A DNA stretch of 64,000 bases from Tridacna crocea (Eukaryota > Mollusca > Bivalvia > Cardiida > Cardiidae): positions 39,590,728-39,654,727 of the forward strand of contig OX031069.1 of NCBI GenBank assembly GCA_943736015.1, given 5' to 3'. Below the pieces are notes generated by a model that was given only the letters and a program-made list of their open reading frames with translations, searched no databases and was not told where the DNA came from. Below are positions 12,601-25,700 of this stretch, one piece after another. Numbering within the stretch: position 1 is the stretch's first letter; every line of letters starts with the position of its first letter. The position numbers were made by a program, and so were the translations under genes.

Positions 12601-15600
12601 TCATTATGAAAAGTGTTGATGGTTTAAAAAAAAAAAGTCGAAATTCCCAACTTGATATCAGCCATGCTTTAGTATAGTCTACAAGGGAATTAATTGCATC
12701 TTCGCGATGCGTTTTACCATTTTATTGCATGAAACGTGCCTTTTCGGGCCATTATAAGCATTATAAGCATGTATCACTGTGTTGTAAGCTGTACGGCACG
12801 AATTGTGTAGTCACTTCCAAGATGGCGGACTGTTTACATGGTGAAAGGTGGGTGTCACATTTTATCATCAATAACTTTTTTTCTTGAAACAATCGAGTCA
12901 TGATACTTATAATATATTGTGGGGGAATGATGTGGTAAGCCTCGGTGCTATATAGCAAAGAGCCAGTGCCATTATTCGTAAGTTATATCGGCGTAAACAT
13001 TGCCATTCTGTAAAATTTAAATTTGGAGCGAGGAACTTGTATCGCTTTTAGTTATAGAATGGAAAATAAGCCAAATGCAGTGGATGAAGGTTGTTGTTTC
13101 TGTAGGTACTCATCACATGCATTCCAGTGATTACAGTCATTTTTGTGAAATATGTCTAGAAAGACCCGAAACATGTGTTTTGTTTATCGCTAATGCAGCG
13201 GTGTAGTCCACATCAACAATTTCACACACAGCGGTTTAAACACGTTGTTTTCTGAACGGTTTAGACATAGACATAAGTATATTCTGTACGGTTTAGACAT
13301 AAATATTGACAGTATATCTGGTCTAGACATGAACTGGAACGAGTTCGTCTTTTGATTTTTGTGTTACATACCATTTACCTGCTTAAAAAAAAATGTCTAT
13401 CTTATACTTCAGTTGCACGCCATTCACGTGCTACCAATGCCCATTTGGAGGAAATTTCGAAAGTGTTGTTCGACACTCCATAGAACAAAAAATATCATCA
13501 AGGCTTTTGGAAATACAATATTATTGCTATCCTGTATATTCTAAAAGAAAAACTTTATCAATCGATGTCTTTCTATCAAAATATGCGAAATAAAAATTTC
13601 TTTGGTACTTCGCGAACGGGTCTGCCTATTCACCTATCAGCCTATCAGATGTAGTCCGGGTCCGAAAGAAACATTCGGAAAACGATAATAATAGATAAAA
13701 AACTTTTGAAATAACTTATGGGTTATATTCGATTTTATAAATATAAATCCATGACCCGTATATTATGAAATCAAACTGTACAATGGTAAATGAAAATTGT
13801 GAATATCGATCACACGGAATTCCATCTTACGATTTTTCCTTTTGGGGTAAAAACGACAATTACATAATTTTTACTCCAGTCGGAGTTTTTGTAGATCCTC
13901 CATTCCCTGTTACCTACCGGTCATATTTTGCTCGAACAGTGGCACAGAAACTAAAAAATTTAAAGAGGCCCTTATACTCATTTTAAGCCAGTTTTAACTC
14001 ATTTTGTTTTTATCTTATCAAAATATAGTCATTCTTATATCTTTATGCGAAATATTGCGCCTGATAGTTGCAAGGTTGCTTAGATTACAATCGATAGAAA
14101 ATGCATTTCGCTGAGTTGCGGCCTTCCATCTAAACAGACTCGTCGTTTCCGGTTTTTGAATCGAAGATTTTCGATATCCGTTATACACTCGGGTAAATTC
14201 GTATCATGATCATGCATTCTGTCTCGTGACTATATTTGACCTTCGCCCTGCGTATACTGAGGAAAACAAAAGAAAATGCAGGCTTCTGTGTTGCAGCCCG
14301 ATTTTCAGACGGAGGTCGCGGCCTATATGCAAGTTACACCGTATCCGACCCTAGGTGGAAAGCAACGATAAATTTCCGTGACGCACCGCCGTTGTTTACA
14401 GCTTCGATCGTCAGCCAGTTTTCTTCCGACCAATGTTCGGTTTCTAACAAAACCTCTGCGTTTCTTTTTTTTTTCAGTTACATCATACATGTCAGTAATT
14501 CATCCTTGTGTACACAAAGGACCGATTTTCCGTACCATGCTATTTTTTTTATTGAAGTTTAATAGCGTTTCTGTTCACCGGCTGTAGACGGGCATCTTTA
14601 ACTAGATATTAAACAAACAGATACCAAGATACGGATCAGCGAAAGTATTTCAAACAACTCCGAAATAAAAATGATTGGTAAGTCCGGCATGGTAATTATC
14701 ATCTTAAGTGAATAATTGAAATTATGGCTGCCAGCATGCTGGAATTGATTTATAATTGCACAAACATTCATTAGTAATTTCATAAATTATTTTTTCGTGA
14801 TACAATACTGACTATAACATAAATAATATCGTAAATAATCTCTTGATGCACTCTTTTGTTCCCAACTATATCTTTTCGTTCCACGATGATCCCTTGTCGG
14901 TTCCAGAGGGTTCCTTCGGTGGGTGTCGGTAATAAGGGAGACTGTCTCGAACTGTTGGTGCCAATTTTCAGGATTCTGGATCAACGCCAAGTTATGTTAA
15001 TTCAGAAAAGAATAGATTCGTTTCAAGACCAAGCCAATTGTGTCTAAACCGTACATACATTGTGCTTTAAATTGTGTCTAAACCGTTCAAAAAACATCGT
15101 GTCTACACCGCTGTGTGTGAAATTGTTGATGTGGACTACACCGCTGCATAAGCGATATACAAAACACATGTTTCCGGGTCTTTCTAGACATATTTCATAA
15201 AAATTACTGTAAACATTGGAAAGCATGTGATGAATACCTACAGAAACAACAACCTTCATCCACTGCATTGGCTTATTTTCCATTCTATAACTAAAAGCGA
15301 TACAAGTTCCTCGCTTCAAATTTAAATTTTACAGAATGGCAATGTTTACACCGATATAACTTACGAATAATGGCACTGGCTCTTTGCTATATAGCACCGA
15401 GGCTTACCACATCATTCCCCCACAATATATTATAAGTACCATGACTCGATTGTTTCAAGAAAAAAAGTTATTGCTGATGAAAATTAATGTGACACCTACC
15501 TTTCTCCATGTAAACAGTCCGCCATCTTGGAAGTGACTACACATTCGTACCGTACAGCTTACAACACATTGTGTATTAACGGGTAAAAACCGGGCGGTTA

Positions 15601-18600
15601 ACGTGAGAAAACGTATATTAATCAGTAAAATCACGCGCCGTTAACACCCGGCTTTGTACTATCAATATCCTCGATTCGGGCCTACCTTGTAAACAACGTT
15701 TCTCCTTGTCAGATTTTCCCTAGACTCAGACCATCAAACTGTAGGAATTTGTACCATATTCGATCCTTTTCATGGCACGTCTTTGATGATATTACTACAC
15801 CACAAACAAACCTTTGCACAGAATCTCAGTTTAATCGAGATCTGAACAAAAATTCACCCGTGAAATGTACTCTAAACCAACTACATCCCACCCACTTTTT
15901 AACTGATCGGTCTGCCTCGCTTGATGTAGATCGAACTCTCTGTCGTCTTTCACTTACTGAAATTTATATCCACTCATTCATCCTAGTTGTAATCGTCCAA
16001 ATGTGTGCAAGTTTTTCCCACATAAGTCCACTTTGTATTAAAAATCAATAGAAGTGTATTTACGCCGAGTGAATCCAGGCAAACAGGCATACAGGACTAA
16101 CGGCCCTTCACTGCTCGTAACAAAAACTTCTTCGCCGACTTCCGGTTTTGACCCATTTACGTACAGTACATTTGAAGTTCGCTTATTTGCATTTCTGTGG
16201 AAATATTTTTGCTATCGTTGCAAATTATTGTTAAAATACTTTTACTTTATGCAATAATAGCGTTAATTCACGTTTTTTTTTTCGGTCGTCAACATTCGCA
16301 GAGGCCCTCAAAATGCTTTAACACCCTCGTAGTTCGCACTCGGGCGTTGAAGCATTTTTTGGGCCTCTGCGAATGTTAACGACCTCAAAAACGTGAATTA
16401 ACCCTTTATAAGTGATCACTTAATTATGGATCTATAAAAATCTATTCTGTCTAACAATCGACTGGATGTGTGTGTAGACCGGTGTCTTAGACATGCAGAA
16501 AAATGACTAAAAGCAAAAGAGTTTCGGCTCAGGTCAGCCTGCGCAATCCGCGCAGGCTGACCTGAGTCGATACTTTTTTGCAGATGCTTTAATCTCCCTT
16601 TTCACAGAACATGACTGTTTTCTTTATTTCATTCATTGCAGTTACAAGGTAGCCTGATAGTAGCTGGGCTAGTCCATGCTCTTCTAGGATTCACCGGCTT
16701 GATCGGGCTTCTTCTGCGCTTCATCGGACCTCTGACCATTGTACCAACGATGTTGCTTATCTTCATCTTCATCGCCAAACCAGTTGTCACCTTTGTTGAA
16801 GTTAACTGGCCAATCGCTATCTCGTAAATATACAGTCAAACATAAGTTAAGCATCAACAAAACTGACCAGCAATAGCCCATGTGCTTAGACCAGTATTAA
16901 TCATGCCCAAAATTTGCCATTTCTGGGCGTCGGAAAGTTTTCTCGTAGCCATCCTTTCGTTTGGCTCATAAATCAGTCTGTTACTTGTCTAGTGGGTGCG
17001 TGCATAGCGTGAAAATATACCAATTAAATGGATATCCATTGAAAAAAATATGAATAAGTTTGTTCGGATGATGCTTATGTCTGACTGTATACTTTGTCTA
17101 TTCGTTTAGGCCGGTTGCATAACAGCAGTTTAAAGTTAAACCTAGGTTAAGCCATGACTTTATCATGGCTTAACCTAGGTTTAGCTTGAAACTGCCATAA
17201 TACAACCGGCCCTAGTTAGTGTATAACGCTGATTTTCAATTCCATTGTCCAAATGTCTTTCTGTTAAATTTTTTATTACATGTTCCTCCCTGAAACTCCC
17301 ATTCAAATTTTGACCAAACTTTAAATGAACCAACCATAGTTCCGCGCAGGCTATTCCGAGACGGCTCTTTACGACTACATAAGATTTTGTGCTACAGAAG
17401 ACTTGTTCAAAACAGAAAATTACTTAAAAATGGAAAGTATCGTTTCGAATTAGCCTGCGCAGACTGCGCGGAGACGACACTTTACGCAAATGTCCGAATG
17501 CTCTTTTTCGCGTGTTACATGCCAATTATGATATTGGGAATGGACAGACGCCTACCAAAGTGTGCAGACTGTTTTGTTTCGCCTATTGGTCTAAACAGAA
17601 ACCCGGTCTTCTCATTTTATTTTTTATTATTGATTTTCATTAAACCGGAGAGACATATTATTGACATCCCGTTGCTGTCCGTGCGCCTGTCTGTCTGTAC
17701 GTCTGTTAGCAATTTACCTCTTGAATCACAGGAAAAAAAAAATCACACATTTGTACGGTTAGCAGAGATGGCGACAGAGCAGGGACTCCAGACGCCAAGG
17801 TCAAAGCAGGGGTCAAAAGTCAAACGCTCATGTAATAGCAATATTAATGGCATTTCATTATGCTTTAGGCCTTCATGCCCTATTTCAAAACAAAGAAATA
17901 TAGCGGACACATAGGCCACTACAATGTTCTTTTATATTATATAGTGTGCCTAAAAATTACAATAATGATTTTCATGAACAAGAATTTGAGGCGTTTTAGG
18001 ACATACTAGTAATATCTAAAGATAATTTCTCATTTAATAGCATCGTAGATCTTTTCGAGTCATTTTAACTAAGAAACAAAAATGATATCCTTGCGCAAAT
18101 TATCCATAGGTTTATTGCATTTATATGACTCGAAATATATTACTTTACTTTATGCTCCATTTACAGAACTATTGTTGTAGCTGTCATTTTGTGCCTATAC
18201 CTGGCTAAACACAAAATGCCAGTCCCAGTATGGACGCCGTCTGAGGGATTCCGCATAATTCGTTACCCGTTACATCAAGTATTTGCGGTAAGTAGAATTT
18301 GGGGTTCGGATTAGCAATTCCTTATACGGATGATACATATGGCAACCTGCAGTTGAAAAGTTGTGGGAAAATGGTTCTATTTCTTGTTAAAAGGTATTTT
18401 TCCCTTTCTAATAAAATGTGCTGTTACGTGTAAATGTAAGTAGCTCGCTTAAGATGAGGGGGTAATACATCCTACTTAAGCATTATAACAAGCTAGTGAT
18501 CATAATTTTATCATCCATTTATCCAACAGCTTTGTCAATCAGGAAGTAGAATAGTCCTTGAAAAAGCAAAAATTTCATAACTAGCTAAAATGTTTTAGCC

Positions 18601-21600
18601 CAGATCAGCATTATCAAACCGGAGCATGGACTACAAAATTTGGATAATGAAACAATGAGGTTATTTAGCATGCTTAGGTACAATACTATGACGTTATTTA
18701 ACATGCTTGGGTACAATACTGCATTCTGTTGGATGAGTACACTGCAGAACCAGTCTATATTTTGGAGGAGGCGACAGCATTCATTACATTCAAAACATAC
18801 AGCAGAAAATATTTTCTTCTTAGTGTTCCTCATATACTTATAATTTGCATGACATCGTATTTCTAAGTTCAGTAATAAATGGGCCATGCTCTCACAAAAA
18901 GTGGCATAATGTGTCTCCTTAATGCATCATAACGAACTCGTCATCACATACATACGTAGGTCCTATACATAGCAGCCACTTCTTTGATAGAACCGTCTTG
19001 AACATGAAGAAGACTATTCCTTGAAATTACAGGACAATAAATAATAACGAAAAGTTTCGATCCAGGTCAGCCTGCGCGGATTGCGCAGGCTGACCTGGGT
19101 CGATACTTTTCGCAGATGCATTAAGATACCTTTTCACAGAGCATGCTTCATGTGTTTGGCATCATATATAGATTATGTAACATAATATTTATGTTTCCTG
19201 TTTGAAAAGTGTCAAAATATTTTGGAAACAATTTGAATTGTATTTACCACGTATTTATTATTGAATTCATACCATAGTTTTGACCTACATGCTGTCAAAA
19301 CAGTAATATACCAATGTAAACTAGGATTTTCCATCTGTTTCGTATATTATGAGAAAGTTATAATGCTTTACCAAACGACAAAAAATATGGACTCATCTAA
19401 GTTAAATAAGATCTATTTGCAGATGTTTATTATCTGTTTTTGTTTCTTTGTCCCTAACTGTATGACCATAAATTGTATTACTTTGCTTTGTAAGATGTCG
19501 AGAGGGATAGCTCCCCGACCCTCACACACCGATATACGGCGACAATAAAATATTAAAAAAAAAAGATCTATTTGCAGACGAAAATCTATATAAACTTGGC
19601 CCGTAAAAGGTGAAAAGGTGCATTCGGACACTTGCGTAAAGTGTCGCCTAGGACCAGCCTGAGCAGTCCGCGCAGGCTGATCCGAAACGACACTTTCCGT
19701 CCTAATATAAATTTTCTGTTTTGTGCAAGTCTACTGTTGGACGAAATCTTAAGTTGTTGTAAAATTCCGTCTCGGATTAGCCTGCGTGGAGTGCACAGGC
19801 TGATCCGAAATGATAGCGTACGCAAATGTCCGAAAGTCCCTTTTCGTGTGTTGCAGGCCATTATATGGTTTAGAGGATGACTGCTGTCTTTAAAAGGGTA
19901 GAAAACATAGTGGAAAAAGTGGAAAATGCTTGTTACCGACAATGTCTGTATTTTTACTTTTTTTCTTTTTAAACCATTACCACACAATCCCTACTTTTGA
20001 CGACCCTGAGAAAGACGCCTTTAGAAAAAATTGTGGAAAAAGGAGAAAATGCTGGGAACCAGCATTTTCTCCTTTTCCCACAATGTTTTCTACCCTTCAC
20101 AAACCAAATTTCAAATTTTCAATCACTTTTACTTTGTCGTCTGCAAATGCTTTCGATTTGGACAAACCTAAAATGTTGTCGTTTGATAAAGAGCTAAACC
20201 CCCTACCCTGCTAGACAAACAAAATAAAACTTTAAAGCTGATACTAAAACCAAAATTTTGGTATTTCAGAGTTTATTTTGGGTATGGGGCAGGCGGGGGG
20301 GGGGGGGGGGGTGGGGGGGGGGAAGGAGTGGGGCAGATATCTTTGTCGGACAGTATAGATCAAAGATCAGACTGCATGTTCATTTACACTGTCTGCAAAA
20401 AGTCAGTGAGTCGTGCTTAGTAGCCCACAGGTTAATAAGACCCTCTCCCCAAAGGTCATTTAAACAAGGGATGTTTTCTTTTTGTACACGGTTAACAAAG
20501 AAAATACATTTTCACACCGTGTTTTGCCAACATAGTCAAGCTTTACATATGCACATATGATCTCCTGCACTGCATTGATGTAGCATTTGGGACTGATCTT
20601 AAGTATCCCTTAAGGTATACGGTCCCTCACTCATCGGTAAACATCGACGTTTTCGTAAAGGCTATTCGGCTAATCTCGGCATCCTCCGTCTTTTGATATG
20701 AGAGTTAATGGCCGTGGACTCACTAACTCATATAGTTAAAATACCGTGTAAAATCGACGCTGTTCGGCCAATCTCGGAAGCTACCGTATTCTTAATATGA
20801 GAGTTAATGGCCGTAGACCTCAATAGCAGAATGGTATCTCGCTATATTATATTTTATGTGTCTGTTTTTAGAAATGTTATGGATAAAGAAATGTATTTTA
20901 AGCTAGGGGATGGGGGATTACTTCCCCGTCAAAGTGAATATTTTCCTCCTGCTGAAAATCTGGAACTCCTTTTTTTATTCTACTTTGCTAAAAATAGAAT
21001 AATTGAAATGAGATCACTAGTTTTAAAAATGGCATTCGTTGACAAAACAGTCAGAGGAAATATAATATATCATTTATTTCATCAGCTGGTGGTTAATATG
21101 GGGAAATATTTGCCTCAGTAAGGGAAAGGTCCGCGAAAATAACGAGTGCCTTACAGCACTCGTTTTTTCCGCATACCTTTCCCTTTTTGGGCAAGTAAAG
21201 CACGAGTTGTTTTCGCAGACCTTTCCCTTTTCAGGCAAATATTTCCCCATATTAACCACAAGATGATGAAATAAACTCTATTTATATGGTTGATTTTTAC
21301 CCCTAGGTGCTGATCTCTATTTGTTTTAACTGGCTGCTTTGTGGCATACTGACCATGACAGGCGTTTTCACAGATGACCCTAATGACCTTGGGTTTAAAG
21401 CAAGGACGGATGCAAGGTCAAGTATTATCGCTGACAATCCATGGTTTTCGGTACCCTATCCAGGTAAGAACATATCAAAGGGATATTTGCAGTTTCTTTT
21501 TTTCGTTGCTTTTGAAACAGTTTGTTAAAAGAGGCAATGCTGGTATTTAATATTTGTTTTAACGTAGTAGACCCCTCAAGCCACTCTTACCTTTTTGTCT

Positions 21601-22729
21601 TTTCTAGAATCATCATTTATAAAATTTAAAACCACTATATTTTCATTACAAAGAGATATAGTAATTACCTCCCTTTTCTGGAAACTAACGAAAGTATTAC
21701 AAATAATTTCAAGATAGGCATAAAGAAATTTCTGGTCGGTTTCTACCAATGTTATTCATTTCTCTTGTTGGAAGTAAAAATGATAGTTAATACAAGGCGT
21801 GTACATGCAGCCTCTACGTACTGCCTTTTTCAGCCCTAAATAATGAATACTTACCCATAGGTACTCCATTTTCATTTTTTTACTTTAAAATTTTAGGCAA
21901 AAAATCGGACAATGCATACAAGTCATCTTCTGCGAAAAAAGGTGCTTAATCCATCTGCATAACCTGACGATCTGCATCAGACTGCGCCGACTTACTCGAG
22001 TTGAAATCTTTTGCTACCAGTTAATACAGCATGTCAAAGACGTCGTAATTTAGTGAGTTGTTAAATAAACAAACAAACAAACAAACAAAATGTGGATCTA
22101 TAATTTTGGCACAATGCAGTGCGGAGATTCATTAAACACCCTTTCCATGATTATGCAAGATGGCTGCACACTGACTTTGATCAACAATTCCAGTTAAAGT
22201 AACCTAGATTGCCAATGTAAGCTCTGCAGTTTGTGTAAGTCTTTTACTCTAAACAGGTTAGTGAACTGACATTAATATTTCCAGGTCAGTTTGGACCATT
22301 TGGATTTGATGGTGCTGCCTTTATTTCTTTTATGATCGCCACACTGATCTCCATCTTGGATTCCATTGGTGACTACTACGCATGCGCAAGGGTGTGTCGG
22401 GTACCAGCCCCGCCGACACACGCGGTAAACAGAGGTATAATGATCGAGGGAATGTGTACTGTAATATCGGGTACCGTCGGATGTGGACATGCAACTTCAA
22501 CAAATGGCGGGAATATTGGCGCAGTGGGCGTTACCAGGGTATGTATAACTTATGAGTAAAAATTATTTTGAATTCTTACCAGCTTATGGACAGTTAATGA
22601 GAACTGCCTTGGTGTGAATACGGTATCTTTTATTTCGAAGCAGTTAATGAGAATTGGCCTGATGTGAAACAAAGTGACAGTTATTGAGAACTGGTATGGT
22701 GTGACAATAATGTATTTTACGGAGTAGTA

Positions 22730-22766
<37 letters not shown>

Positions 22767-25700
22767 AAGGGGTACTCACTGTTGAGTGTCGAAGCAAATA
22801 ATTTCATCAAAACGCGCATAAGTGGGCCCAAAAAGTATAATAAATTACTAAACAGTTGTAAGGCAAACACACATGCCGACGATGAATTAGCACTAAATCA
22901 AGGACACAATTGACACTACACACATAAGTTTCCGACAGATGAACAATATCTTTATTTCTGTTACATGTGCTTAGTTATAATTGCCATTGGCTAGTCTGTA
23001 CTCCGCGTAACTTAATAACAATTATAAAGCCACGTTGATCACTTATTTTCTATCTCTTAATATCATCGGTAAAGTCTTAGCTTCATACATATTTAGGGCA
23101 TGCTTTGTAAAAATGGGTTTAATAAATTACTAAAAGAGTCAACCCACGTCAGCCTTCGCAGTCCGCACAACTGACGTAGCTCAAGCATTTTGTTTCTCTG
23201 TAAATAAACTGCATGACTTTTGTCTGATGAATCAGTCATTTGTTAGACAAAACGGATGTCATGAAGCCGTAGTTATCATGGAGATGCATTAAGCCCCATT
23301 TTCACGATGCGCTTCTCGTTTTTAAGATTTAACCCATTTAACATGCAGCAAGGGAAGCACGGCTATTTTTCTTTTTGTCTATGGACATGCCCTTGGACCA
23401 GAGACAGACAAGCTTTAGTTAAAGAAAGAAGTTGAATTATAAGAGTTGATATCCATCTTCTGGCCGTGAGTCGCGAATTTTGATCGCCTTCGTCTTCCTT
23501 TCTACAACATTGGCCTCCAGCACTTGCTTTGCTACACAGTAGATGGTAGAAATTGCTTCGTCTGGTGGCTGTATCTCGAGCTTAACTTTGCTAATGTTTT
23601 TCCTAGTAACTTATGTTTGTAACGCGTAGTTTTACTTTCCATGAGGTTTTCACCGTATTCGTCGTCAACTCTAAGTTCCAGGTTTGGCGCTGGGTGTCCA
23701 GTAGCTTTGCAGGTTACTGTTGTCTTGTCTTCTCCGTTATGTTCTTTGTGAGCCTTGTTTTTACTTCGTCAATCTCCACTTCCTGAAGAAGTAAGTAGGT
23801 TGTCTTGTATTGTACAATATTATTTCCATTCGATGCTTGGCAAATATAATTTCCTTCCATTGTACTGGCCTTGCTTGTGTCAAACTGAAACGACGCTGAG
23901 CGTGTAAATACCACGTTCAAATTCATAATCTGTTTCTTCTTTTACGAAGATGCCATCTTTGTTACTTTTGAGCATGGTTAGTTTTGGTATAGGGATCCCA
24001 AACACCAAACAAAAATAAATCATATAAGGTTCTTGAATGTACAAATTCTCACGTGGTTCGTAAAGTCTGACAGTTGCATAGGACATTACCCCACCGATGT
24101 CTTGATTAATAACCCTGAATTCATTACCATAATTAAATTCGCGTATGTAACCACCAGTGTTCTGAGGAAGCCAGACTGTTATTATACCACCATATACAGC
24201 GAATTCGTCGGACAGGCCTACCAAGAGCTCGTTGTCACTGCCATTCTTTACAGCTATTGTAAAATAAGAGTTGTTGAAGTCGTTTGCCCGAAATTTAATG
24301 AATTCTGGTGGGTTTTCATTTGTGGTTATGGAAGTAATGATAGCTCTCGGGTTATAACGTCCTTCTCGCATTCCTGCAACAACATTTTCAGTAACTGTTA
24401 TAGTTGTATTAAACCCGTTGTTATCCAAAACCTTCCCTGGTATTTCTATACTTAGTAATATTTTTAGTATTTGCTTATCAGGTTCGTCAAACATTCGAGT
24501 TCCCTTTTCGCTCAGAGCATCTACATCAAGGTTTATCTGCGCTGAATACGCTGTGGATGATATAACAAAAGAAACCCACTTCATTGACTGGGGGTTACGA
24601 ATAATGGTCTGGGAAGTGAATTTGATTTCCAAGAAGTTCTTTAATAACATTACCGCTCTCTCTTGAAGTTTGATCATATCTTTGGGATAAGAACCACTCC
24701 GAAATGTAAACAGCATCAGCCATGTATGTTAAAGATACATTAATCTCTCCTTTTATAAGGCCCCCGGACTCGACGCTCACTAGCTTAAGCTTTCTCTTTT
24801 TTATTTCGTTCCACTGGTCATTATCAAAATAATTTAATCTATCATCACTATCATCATCTTTATTATTGTCATCATCCGCATCATCCGCATCTTCATTAAG
24901 TCTGCTTAGCTTTTCATTGTGCCTAGAAGTCTTAACATCCACGAATTTTCGTTTTATCGTGTTTACAGCATCACAAAGATTGTGTAGTGCATCGGCTAAA
25001 ACATCAGCTTCGGAAAGTTTCTTTTCAATCACATCTAGACGACTTTCAACCTCTTCTAAAGACGATTTTCCATTAGCTCTGAGATTCTATAAAGTTTTAC
25101 AGACAAGAGAAAAATAAGGCGCTTGACTTATTTTGGCTGTAATAAATGAAATTAAACTTTAGGTCTTTGATAAGAGTACTTCCCCATTTCACCAGAATCG
25201 CAGACATGGCCTTTTCCTCTTTTTTTTCAATGTTTTCATTGTAGACATGGGAGGCTTTGCTAACCCTTTTTAATCCTGTAGGTATTCAGTGTGTTCAGAA
25301 GAAAATGAAATGCAAGTTCACTGCTACATTACAGCTATGGAATTTAATAATCTTCTACATTAGTATCATACAATTCGTATAACATATTAAAGGTTACTAT
25401 GTAATTCGAATAAATTTGAATATACAAAAGACTTAATATAAGTATGACAACCATCTTTAATAGACGAGTATCTATGAATATAACAGATTGACTTTCTACT
25501 TATTTTCAATATTTGTTTAACCCTTTACCAATAGTTGCGCATAAAAGGTAGACTGAATTTAAAATGAAAATCTAGTGGAAATTAGAATAGTAAATGTCGG
25601 GTTAAGATGAAAGCTACATACCAACGATGAAATTCCATGTAGCAGACAATATATCGTAGCAAGGTCCATTGTAGATATAAGACTAACTTGTAAAGAAATG

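Noticed and set aside
14236..14562. 108-codon frame inside the long inverted-arm element
   Set aside because: No similarity to any transposase I know. The T-rich end gives a run of Phe. Possible but not supportable.
15749..16051. 100-codon open frame on the plus strand
   Set aside because: No signal peptide, domain or repeat pattern, unsuitable splice context, and typical length for chance frames in this composition.
17387..17914. 175-codon open frame
   Set aside because: It starts inside a truncated A-family MITE and runs through a CTGTCTGTCTG stretch. The protein has no recognisable features.
18655..18843. Possible small gene near the TTAACATGCTTGGG repeat
   Set aside because: Sequence is repeated at 32917-33081 as a foldback element. 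No coding signal beyond chance.
19586..19987. 133-codon minus-strand frame
   Set aside because: Entirely translated A-family MITE plus flank. The same peptide pattern recurs wherever A copies occur.
24033..24455. 140-codon plus-strand frame
   Set aside because: Antisense shadow of the Ig pseudogene. The minus strand matches the intact paralogue.
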